DNA of 5,835 bases from Alistipes sp. (GTDB taxonomy: Bacteria; Bacteroidota; Bacteroidia; Bacteroidales; Rikenellaceae), in assembly GCA_014796635.1 (NCBI GenBank), contig JAAVIK010000001.1, forward strand, positions 139,096 through 144,930, read 5' to 3'. The notes under the pieces were generated by a model. It ran no database searches and was not told where the DNA came from. It was given only the letters and a program-made list of their open reading frames with translations. Position numbers and translations under genes: made by a program. Below, piece by piece: positions 1-4,582 of the stretch; position 1 is the first letter of the stretch, and each line of letters begins with the position of its first letter.

Positions 1-872
1 CCCCACTCCTCGCGGGCGCAGGTGTCGTCGAGCGAGTTGGGCCAGCTCTCGGCGATGGCTTTCTTGACGGGGTCGACGTCGTAGTCCATCGTGAACTCCG
101 GCATGCGCTTTTTGATCTCGGCGCAGATGATTTCGGGCGTGAAGCTCATCGAAGCCAGATTGAAGCTGTTGCGGTGGATGAGCCGCGCGGGATCGGTCTC
201 CATGAGCTCGACGCAGGCGCGCAGGGCATCGGGCATATAGATCATGTCCATGTAGATGTCGGCGGGAATGGGGCAGGTGAAACGGCCCGACTTCACGGCC
301 TCGTAGTAAATCTCCACGGCGTAGTCGGTCGTGCCGCCGCCGGGCAGCGTGACGTTGGAAATGATGCCGGGGAAGCGCACCGACCGGGTGTCGACGCCGT
401 ATTTATGGTGGTAGTAGTTGCCCAGCATTTCGCCCGTATACTTGCAGATGCCGTAGATGGTCGTGGGCTGCATGATGGTGTCCTGCGGCGTCCCGTCCTT
501 GGGCGACGAGGGGCCGAAAGCGCCGATCGACGAAGGGGTGAAAAGGGCGCAATGGTGCTGGCGCGCGACCTCGAGCGAATTGTTCAGAGCCCCCATGTTG
601 ACGCTCCACGCCATCTGGGGGTTGCGCTCGCCGACGGCCGAGAGCAAAGCCACGAGGTTGAAGATGGTGTCGATGCGATACCGCGCCACGACCGAAGCCA
701 TGGCCGTGGCATCGAGGGCGTTGAGCACCTCGAAAGGTCCGGCCTCGCCCAAAAAGCGGCAGTCGCGCATGTCGGTGGCCACCACGTTCGCATCGCCGTA
801 AATCTTGCGCAGATAGGATGTCAGCTCGGAACCGATCTGACCGCCTGCGCCCACTATGAGGATTTTCTTCAT
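1..872 (-). CDS. tdh: L-threonine 3-dehydrogenase, SDR type (3' end cut by window edge)
   Basis: The 290 visible residues form an NAD-dependent short-chain dehydrogenase/epimerase-fold enzyme. It most resembles the SDR-type L-threonine 3-dehydrogenases of Bacteroidota, which oxidise threonine to 2-amino-3-ketobutyrate in the cytoplasm during threonine breakdown to glycine. Seen directly: an N-terminal Rossmann motif GAGGQIG (residues 8-14, glycines 8, 11 and 14), the segment TPSSIGAFGP (112-121) with the usual catalytic serine region, and the YxxxK pair Tyr140/Lys144 in YGICK. The C-terminal SLDDTCAREEW at the edge is typical of this group. The family is about 315-320 residues, so roughly 25-30 residues lie beyond position 1. 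The ATG at 870-872 places the Rossmann motif at the very N-terminus, as expected. The gene is divergent from tRNA-Thr. It is not homologous to the zinc-dependent E. coli Tdh, so the symbol refers to function only. A related sugar-nucleotide epimerase is the alternative, but less likely. Confidence 0.87.
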   Translation of the reverse strand, partial: MKKILIVGAGGQIGSELTSYLRKIYGDANVVATDMRDCRFLGEAGPFEVLNALDATAMASVVARYRIDTIFNLVALLSAVGERNPQMAWSVNMGALNNSLEVARQHHCALFTPSSIGAFGPSSPKDGTPQDTIMQPTTIYGICKYTGEMLGNYYHHKYGVDTRSVRFPGIISNVTLPGGGTTDYAVEIYYEAVKSGRFTCPIPADIYMDMIYMPDALRACVELMETDPARLIHRNSFNLASMSFTPEIICAEIKKRMPEFTMDYDVDPVKKAIAESWPNSLDDTCAREEW

Positions 873-896
873 CGGTTTGTGCAGTTAATCGGGAAG

Positions 897-928
897 TAAA
901 ATTAGAAAATAATTGTGAAAATCGCACA
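897..928 (-). promoter_or_regulatory. possible promoter of the threonine dehydrogenase gene
   Basis: On the minus strand, TAATTTTA (897-904) matches 7 of 8 positions of the Bacteroidota -7 box TAnnTTTG. A TGTG (925-928) lies 20 nt upstream in place of TTTG. Transcription would start near 890, giving a leader of about 18 nt. The match is imperfect and the region is AT-rich, so this is tentative. Confidence 0.3.
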
Positions 929-933
929 TTTTT

Positions 934-964
934 TTTGACTTTTCATTTTTCTTGCTTACTTTTG
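934..964 (+). promoter_or_regulatory. promoter of tRNA-Thr
   Basis: A -33 box TTTG (934-937) is followed by a 19-nt spacer and a perfect -7 box TACTTTTG (957-964), matching the Bacteroidota primary sigma consensus TTTG-N19/20-TAnnTTTG. Transcription would begin around 970, about 15 nt before the mature tRNA 5' end. A T8 run (929-936) leads into the -33 box. Confidence 0.8.
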
Positions 965-984
965 CATCGCTCTTGAGGAGAAAT

Positions 985-1056
<72 letters not shown>

Positions 1057-1063
1057 CGCAGAG

Positions 1064-1094
1064 GAGGCCGCCAGTCGTGGCGGTCTCTTTTTTT
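1064..1094 (+). terminator. intrinsic terminator of tRNA-Thr
   Basis: GAGGCCGCC (1064-1072) pairs with GGCGGTCTC (1079-1087), giving 9 bp with one G-U pair and a 6-nt loop. A T7 run (1088-1094) follows at once. The hairpin starts 8 nt after the tRNA and ends 21 nt before the next start codon, so it could also attenuate read-through into the downstream aromatic-pathway gene. Confidence 0.88.
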
Positions 1095-1115
1095 CGTAAC
1101 GCACGCAGCGCAACC

Positions 1116-2183
1116 ATGACCGATATCGAGCCTATCCGTTTTGCAGACGTCGCCGACCGGCGGCCGCTGGTCATCGCCGGACCGTGCAGCGCCGAGACCC
1201 GGGAACAGACCCTCGAGACGGCCCGCCGGCTGGCGGCCGGGGGATTCCGCATCTTCCGGGCCGGGCTCTGGAAACCCCGCACCAAACCGGGCGGATTCGA
1301 GGGCGTGGGAAGCGAGGGCATCGACTGGCTCCGGCAGGTCAAACACGAGACGGGCATGTACGTCGCCACCGAAGTCGCGACAGCCCACCATGCGGAAGCG
1401 GTGCTCGGCAGCGGGATCGACCTGCTGTGGATCGGAGCCCGCACGACGGCCAACCCGTTCGCCATGCAGGAGATCGCCGACGCCCTGCAGGGCCACGATA
1501 TCCCCGTACTGATAAAAAACCCGGTGAACCCCGACCTCGAACTCTGGATCGGCGCCGTCGAACGCATCCGCAACGCCGGCATCCGACGCATCGGCGTCAT
1601 CCACCGCGGATTCACCCCGATCGCCCGCAGCGGCTACCGCAACCACCCGATGTGGTCCATTCCCATCGAGCTGCGCCACCGGTTCCCCGAACTGCAGATC
1701 TTCTGCGACCCGAGCCACATCGGCGGACGGCGCGAACTGATCGCCCCCCTGTCGCAGCAGGCGATGGACTTGGGATTCGACGGCTTGTTCGTAGAGACGC
1801 ACTGCAACCCCGACGAGGCGTGGAGCGACCGCCTGCAGCAGGTCGCCCCGGAGACGCTGGCGCAGATCGTCGGAGAACTCGCGATCCGCGAGACGACCGC
1901 GGCGACCGACGATCTCGACCGCCTGCGGACCGAGATAGACAAGATAGACGACCGCCTGCTGGAACTGCTCGCCGAACGGATGCGCGTGGCCTGCGAAATC
2001 GGCCGCTGCAAGAAAGAACACGGGATGCCCGTACTGCAGGCCCGGCGCTACGAAGAACTGCTGTCGCGCCGGACAGCACAGGCCGCCGAACTGGGAATGG
2101 ACCGAGCATTCATGCGCAGCGTACTGCAGGCCATTCACGAAGAATCGGTCCGTCAGCAGATGCGGATTCTCGACGAAAAATAG
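1116..2183 (+). CDS. bifunctional 3-deoxy-7-phosphoheptulonate synthase / chorismate mutase
   Basis: A 355-residue fused cytoplasmic enzyme. The N-terminal part (about 7-262) is a type I-beta DAHP synthase, which condenses phosphoenolpyruvate and erythrose 4-phosphate at the entry of the shikimate pathway. The C-terminal part (about 266-350) is an AroQ-type chorismate mutase making prephenate. Visible motifs: GPCSAET (22-28), KPRT (53-56), IGARTT (107-112), DPSH (198-201) and VETHCNPDEA (226-235). The expected metal ligands are Cys24, His201, Glu227 and Asp233. The mutase aligns without gaps to the E. coli PheA mutase catalytic residues: Arg271, Arg288, Lys299, Arg311, Ser344 and Gln348; the E. 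coli Glu52 position is Tyr312. This domain order is known from Bacteroides and Porphyromonas, where the mutase domain takes part in feedback control by prephenate. The frame is open back to 999, but that runs through the tRNA and its terminator, so the ATG at 1116 is chosen. No promoter was found in the 21-nt gap. It does not sit beside pheA or tyrA here. Confidence 0.94.
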   Translation: MTDIEPIRFADVADRRPLVIAGPCSAETREQTLETARRLAAGGFRIFRAGLWKPRTKPGGFEGVGSEGIDWLRQVKHETGMYVATEVATAHHAEAVLGSGIDLLWIGARTTANPFAMQEIADALQGHDIPVLIKNPVNPDLELWIGAVERIRNAGIRRIGVIHRGFTPIARSGYRNHPMWSIPIELRHRFPELQIFCDPSHIGGRRELIAPLSQQAMDLGFDGLFVETHCNPDEAWSDRLQQVAPETLAQIVGELAIRETTAATDDLDRLRTEIDKIDDRLLELLAERMRVACEIGRCKKEHGMPVLQARRYEELLSRRTAQAAELGMDRAFMRSVLQAIHEESVRQQMRILDEK

Positions 2184-2226
2184 CCGTCACTTCCCAACCC
2201 GCGCCGCTTTCCGGTCGTCGAGAATC
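2165..2226. repeat. 12-bp perfect inverted repeat spanning two convergent gene ends
   Basis: GATTCTCGACGA (2165-2176) is the exact reverse complement of TCGTCGAGAATC (2215-2226), and the 38-nt interval contains both stop codons. Each arm lies in the last codons of one gene; the two proteins end in ILDE and ILDD respectively. It would form the same stem in both transcripts and could act as a shared terminator or 3'-end stabiliser. No T-run follows either arm, so the terminator role is uncertain. Confidence 0.55.
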
Positions 2227-2558
2227 TCCTGCATGTGTTCCTGCGCCCAACCGATGAGCGCATGGATGTGAGGCAGCAGCGACTGCGCCCGCGCCGTGAG
2301 CCGATACTCCACCCGCGGCGGGATCTCGGGATAGACCGTCCGGACGACCAACCCGTCCTCCTCCAGCGTGCGCAGCGTCACGGTCAGCATCTTCTGCGAA
2401 ATATCGGGCAATGTCCGGAGCAGCGCGCCGAAACGCGCCGAAGGCATCCGGTCGAGCGTGAAAATCACCAGCAACGACCATTTGTCGCCGATCCGCGCCA
2501 ACACGTTGCGGATCGGACAGTCGGGATGCAAAGTATCGCACACGGTGTTTCTATCCAT
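2187..2558 (-). CDS. HxlR-family (DUF24) winged-helix transcriptional regulator
   Basis: A 123-residue protein covering one complete HxlR domain (about 14-105), a normal length for the family. Seen: the signature DCPIRNVLARIGDKWSLLVI (13-32), a recognition-helix region ISQKMLTVTLRTLEEDGLV (53-71), and a wing with YPEIPPRVEYRLT (76-88). Family members bind inverted repeats as dimers, and several sense electrophiles, quinones or oxidants through a conserved N-terminal cysteine. Cys14 sits at that position, and Cys7 is extra. The ligand cannot be read from the sequence. The ATG at 2556-2558 gives the usual short N-terminal extension. The gene is divergent from a cupin gene, and two perfect palindromes lie between them, so local control of the cupin (and probably itself) is the likely job. 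It converges on the DAHP synthase gene with a 3-nt gap. Confidence 0.93.
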   Translation of the reverse strand: MDRNTVCDTLHPDCPIRNVLARIGDKWSLLVIFTLDRMPSARFGALLRTLPDISQKMLTVTLRTLEEDGLVVRTVYPEIPPRVEYRLTARAQSLLPHIHALIGWAQEHMQEILDDRKAARVGK

Positions 2559-2581
2559 AACCTTTCATTCTGTTCGGTTTA

Positions 2582-2589
2582 CAAAAGTA
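2582..2589 (-). promoter_or_regulatory. -7 box of the hxlR promoter
   Basis: On the minus strand TACTTTTG (2582-2589) is a perfect TAnnTTTG box, 23 nt upstream of the start codon. No convincing TTTG is present 19-20 nt further upstream (about 2609-2613), so the promoter may be weak or regulator-dependent. Confidence 0.5.
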
Positions 2590-2593
2590 AGTA
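2585..2593 (+). repeat. overlapping AAGTA half-sites at the hxlR promoter
   Basis: AAGTA occurs at 2585-2589 and again at 2589-2593, overlapping the hxlR -7 box. The same pentamer forms the arms of the palindrome at 2782-2795 by the cupin promoter. It could be a weaker autoregulatory site for the HxlR protein; the sequence is short and AT-rich, so chance is possible. Confidence 0.3.
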
Positions 2594-2619
2594 AAAATCT
2601 TAAAAGCTATTCCGATCGA

Positions 2620-2754
2620 TAGTCGACATTTACATCGCAGCCCCCCCCGACGGAGTTCTGTAAGCGCGCCCTGCAGGCTGCCGCAGCGAAACCGGACGAA
2701 AGTGCAAGAAGTCGAATGTTTTTTCTTCCGCCAACCCGTTCTGTTCCAGCAATC
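2620..2754. other. non-coding part of the hxlR-cupin intergenic region, with a C8 run
   Basis: I see no credible gene, RNA or promoter here. The stretch includes a run of eight C (2641-2648) and the 8-bp palindrome CCTGCAGG (2670-2677). It is longer than a simple divergent promoter needs, which may leave room for upstream regulator binding. Confidence 0.5.
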
Positions 2755-2770
2755 GTTACCTTACGGTAAC
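2755..2770. repeat. inverted repeat GTTACC-N4-GGTAAC, candidate operator
   Basis: A perfect 6-bp inverted repeat with a 4-nt centre (TTAC), lying upstream of the cupin promoter -33 box. Its centre is 26 bp from that of the palindrome at 2782-2795, about two and a half helical turns. It may be a second regulator site, but its arms differ in sequence from the other palindrome. Confidence 0.4.
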
Positions 2771-2781
2771 TAACAGTCGCA

Positions 2782-2795
2782 CAAGTACCTACTTG
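2782..2795. promoter_or_regulatory. palindrome CAAGTA-CC-TACTTG, candidate HxlR operator
   Basis: A perfect 6-2-6 inverted repeat whose right arm contains the -33 box of the cupin promoter. A dimer bound here would block RNA polymerase. Its position between an HxlR gene and its divergent neighbour makes it the best operator candidate in the window. Binding is inferred, not shown. Confidence 0.5.
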
Positions 2796-2823
2796 ACACG
2801 AAGCGAAATTTATCCCACCTTTG
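2792..2823 (+). promoter_or_regulatory. promoter of the cupin gene
   Basis: CTTG (2792-2795, one mismatch to TTTG), a 20-nt spacer, then CACCTTTG (2816-2823, 7 of 8 matches to TAnnTTTG). The start of transcription would be near 2830, leaving a leader of about 26 nt. This supports the ATG at 2856 over the in-frame ATG at 2793, which lies inside the -33 box. Confidence 0.6.
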
Positions 2824-2855
2824 CTATCGGAAAAATCCCAAAAACTTCAACCGTT

Positions 2856-3305
2856 ATGAAACAGATCGAAAAAATCGCAGCGTCGAAGAACTTCGGCGCA
2901 ATCGACATCGGCAAACTCGACCGGCTGGGCGACTACCTGCTCGAACTCGGCCCCGAAATCCGTATTCCGGGCAAAGTGTTCGGCGGTGCGGCCGCAGGCG
3001 CCACGGGAGCCGAATTCTCGTTCCAAGTATTCCGGCCCGGCACCGAAACCGGCTTCCTCCACACCCACAAGACCCACGAGGAACTCTACTTCTTCCTCTC
3101 GGGGAGCGGTCTTTTCCAGGTCGACGGGCAGACGTTCCCCGTCGGCGAGGGCAGCGTCGTGCGGGTCGCTCCTGCCGGCCGCCGCTCGGTGCGCAACAAC
3201 GGCACGCAGCCGCTGACCATGCTCTGCGTGCAGTATCGCGGCGATACCTTCACGGCCGAGGATGCCGCCGACGGCAATATCCTCGCCGAGCCTGTCGAGT
3301 GGTAG
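2856..3305 (+). CDS. small single-domain cupin protein
   Basis: A 149-residue soluble protein with one cupin beta-barrel; no signal peptide. Motif 1 is clear: GFLHTHKTHEELYFFLSG (66-83) supplies His69, His71 and Glu75 or Glu76 as metal ligands. Motif 2 is GEGSVVRVAPAGRRSVRNN (97-115). The histidine expected in PxGxxH is replaced by Ser111, so the metal site lacks its fourth usual ligand or uses another residue. Single-domain cupins include dioxygenases, isomerases and sugar- or metal-binding proteins, and no specific substrate can be assigned. Translation is taken from the ATG at 2856 because the upstream in-frame ATG (2793) falls in the promoter. The gene is divergent from an HxlR regulator and has its own terminator, so it appears to be a monocistronic regulated unit, perhaps in stress or electrophile response. 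That last point rests only on the neighbour. Confidence 0.88.
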   Translation: MKQIEKIAASKNFGAIDIGKLDRLGDYLLELGPEIRIPGKVFGGAAAGATGAEFSFQVFRPGTETGFLHTHKTHEELYFFLSGSGLFQVDGQTFPVGEGSVVRVAPAGRRSVRNNGTQPLTMLCVQYRGDTFTAEDAADGNILAEPVEW

Positions 3306-3319
3306 CGCTCCGCTCTCGG

Positions 3320-3367
3320 AAACGAAAAATCGGGAATCCGGACACGGGTTCTTGATTTTTCGTTTTT
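3320..3367 (+). terminator. long terminator hairpin after the cupin gene
   Basis: Bases 3320-3339 pair with 3346-3365 over 20 bp without bulges (three G-U pairs), around the 6-nt loop GGACAC. The outer 12 bp, AAACGAAAAATC with GATTTTTCGTTT, are perfect. T residues continue to 3367. A-rich and T-rich arms mean it could terminate transcripts from both directions. Its 3' arm contains the -33 box of the downstream riboswitch promoter. Confidence 0.8.
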
Positions 3368-3381
3368 AATGCGTATCTTTG
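3351..3381 (+). promoter_or_regulatory. promoter of the cobalamin riboswitch operon
   Basis: CTTG (3351-3354, one mismatch to TTTG), a 19-nt spacer and a perfect -7 box TATCTTTG (3374-3381). Transcription would begin about 3387-3389, just before the first paired bases of the riboswitch aptamer (AGGT, 3390-3393). The leader to the first start codon would be about 370 nt. Confidence 0.78.
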
Positions 3382-3387
3382 TCCCGC

Positions 3388-3572
3388 AAAGGTTTCCGGC
3401 GACGCCCCGAGGGGCCGAGGAATGAAAAGGGAATGCAGTGCGAATCTGCGACAATACCCGTTGCTGTGAGTTCCGGCGCTCCGCACACCGAGCGCAACAT
3501 TCTGCAATCCGCCACTGGCCCCGCGGTCGGGAAGGCGCAAGAAAGAGGAACGAGTCAGAAGACCTGCCGATG
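3388..3572 (+). promoter_or_regulatory. cobalamin riboswitch aptamer
   Basis: The conserved blocks of the adenosylcobalamin-type aptamer occur in order: AGGT (3390-3393), AAAGGGAAT (3426-3434), GTG (3438-3440), CCCGTTGCTGTGAG (3457-3470), CCGCCACTG (3509-3517), GGGAAGG (3529-3535), and the B12 box AGTCAGAAGACCTGCC (3553-3568). AGGT at the 5' end can pair with ACCT (3562-3565) to close the aptamer. The riboswitch lies between a promoter and three surface-lipoprotein genes ending in btuG, so high intracellular cobamide should shut off the cobamide-uptake operon. Open reading frames crossing this stretch are not real genes. Boundaries are approximate. Confidence 0.95.
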
Positions 3573-3694
3573 CACGAGAGAAAGGATTGGATGCCTGCGG
3601 GAGTACGGGCGAAAATCGGAACGACGATCGGCAGGCACCCCTGCGCCGGGCAGGCGAAAAAGCCCGGAAAACGGATCGGAGTTTTGGTTTTTCG
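3563..3694 (+). promoter_or_regulatory. riboswitch expression platform with competing helices
   Basis: CCTGCCGAT (3563-3571, the 3' part of the B12 box) is exactly complementary to ATCGGCAGG (3627-3635). The same 3' segment, as GCAGGCA (3631-3637), can instead pair with TGCCTGC (3592-3598). The two pairings exclude each other, and the first would open the aptamer's closing helix AGGT/ACCT. A further hairpin, CCTGC/GCAGG (3640-3644, 3650-3654), and an A/T-rich helix, CGAAAAA/TTTTTCG (3655-3661, 3688-3694), follow. The layout fits a switch between ligand-bound and ligand-free folds; the actual folds were not computed. Confidence 0.55.
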
Positions 3695-3699
3695 TTGCG

Positions 3700-3731
3700 C
3701 CGTGTTCCCCGGGGACACGGTCGATTTTTTT
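3700..3731 (+). terminator. riboswitch-controlled terminator candidate
   Basis: CCGTGTTC (3700-3707) pairs with GGACACGG (3713-3720), 8 bp with one G-U pair, loop CCCGG. After TCGA comes a T7 run (3725-3731). It ends 29 nt before the first start codon of the operon. The 4-nt gap between stem and T-run is unusual, so efficiency is uncertain. Position argues for transcriptional control by the riboswitch. Confidence 0.6.
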
Positions 3732-3760
3732 ATATGATACTCTTAATAAACCGAGAAGCA

Positions 3761-4579
3761 ATGAAAAACCTGTTCAGACTCCTGCCCCTCGCCCTGCTCG
3801 GGCTGACGCTCGCAGCCTGCGAGAATGACGACAACGCGCCCGAACCCGAATTCCGCGTACTCACATTCGAGGATGCCGACTACCGGGGCACCGACAACGG
3901 CGGTCTGGGCTACAGCGACTGGTCGTCGCTCATCGACTATCCCCAATACGAAGGCGGACTGCTCTACCCCGCCGCCACCGAATGGCTCTACAACTGGAAC
4001 GACGCGGACAACACGTTCCTCGCGTCGCAGCTGGTCAACAACTACGGCGACAACAAATTCTGGGGCGGCGGCGGACACGCCGTATCGAACTATGCGGATA
4101 CCGACCTCGCCAACGGCGACTACCAGCACCAGCTGGCCGTATACGGTACGGGCGGGCACGACGGCTCGAAGAACTTCGGCATCCACAACGGCTCCGACCA
4201 GTCGGGCGACCCCGGCAAGCTGGCTTCGTTCTACTTCGCGGACGGCATCGAGCGCGTCGTGGACCATCTGTGGGTAACGAACACCGTCTATGTGCTGAAC
4301 ATGATGAAAAACGGCGGCGACTACAATCCCAAGTTCGGCGACGAAGACTATCTGAAGATCGTAGCCATCGGAATCGACCTCGAGGGCAACGAGACCGGCC
4401 GCAGCACGTTCGATCTGGCCCGAGGGACCGACTTCGTTACCGAGTGGACGAAATGGAACCTCGCATCGCTGGGCAAGGTGGCCAAAGTCGCATTCAACAT
4501 GGAAGGCTCGCAGACGGGCGACTGGGGGCTCAACACGCCCGCCTACTTCGCCTACGACGACGTGGCCGTACGATTCTGA
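3761..4579 (+). CDS. DUF4465-domain surface lipoprotein of a cobamide-uptake locus
   Basis: A 272-residue predicted lipoprotein. The signal peptide MKNLFRLLPLALLGLTLAAC ends in a lipobox LAAC (Cys20). The acidic stretch ENDDNAPEPE follows, which resembles the signals that send Bacteroidota lipoproteins to the outer face of the outer membrane. The rest matches DUF4465: LTFEDADY (34-41), FWGGGGHAVSNYADT (100-114), WVTNTVYVLNMMKNG (171-185), FGDEDYLKI (192-200) and NTPAYFAYDDVAV (258-270). It is rich in aromatic and acidic residues, like a beta-sandwich binding domain. It is first in the operon under the cobalamin riboswitch, 3 nt before the next gene, with btuG third. That context implies cobamide capture or support of the BtuB-BtuG complex. 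B12-binding surface lipoproteins called BtuH are known from Bacteroides cobamide loci; whether this is one cannot be settled here. The frame is open upstream to 3587, but that is riboswitch RNA; the ATG at 3761 directly precedes the signal peptide. Confidence 0.9.
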   Translation: MKNLFRLLPLALLGLTLAACENDDNAPEPEFRVLTFEDADYRGTDNGGLGYSDWSSLIDYPQYEGGLLYPAATEWLYNWNDADNTFLASQLVNNYGDNKFWGGGGHAVSNYADTDLANGDYQHQLAVYGTGGHDGSKNFGIHNGSDQSGDPGKLASFYFADGIERVVDHLWVTNTVYVLNMMKNGGDYNPKFGDEDYLKIVAIGIDLEGNETGRSTFDLARGTDFVTEWTKWNLASLGKVAKVAFNMEGSQTGDWGLNTPAYFAYDDVAVRF

Positions 4580-4582
4580 CGG

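Noticed and set aside
174..899. 241-codon plus-strand open frame opposite the threonine dehydrogenase
   Set aside because: It lies antisense to a clear enzyme with intact motifs; its composition is that of an antisense shadow and no domain is recognisable.
2670..2677. Palindrome CCTGCAGG as an operator
   Set aside because: It is short, GC-rich, not near a promoter box and expected by chance in DNA of this composition.
2793..2855. Upstream ATG at 2793 as the cupin start
   Set aside because: It falls in the -33 box and the candidate operator, and adds 21 residues not needed by the cupin fold.
3655..3694. A/T-rich hairpin CGAAAAA/TTTTTCG as a separate terminator
   Set aside because: No T-run follows the stem at 3695, so it is treated only as part of the riboswitch expression platform.
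3587..3760. Upstream start at 3587 for the DUF4465 lipoprotein
   Set aside because: It would put 58 residues of riboswitch-derived sequence ahead of a classic lipoprotein signal peptide beginning at 3761.
3379..3828. Plus-strand open frames over the riboswitch (3379-3828, 3438-3737) and minus-strand frame 3086-3718
   Set aside because: The region is structured RNA with all cobalamin aptamer blocks; the frames have no protein-like features.
3743..4267. Minus-strand frame opposite the DUF4465 gene, and similar frames opposite 4583-5470
   Set aside because: They are antisense shadows of genes with signal peptides and recognisable domains.
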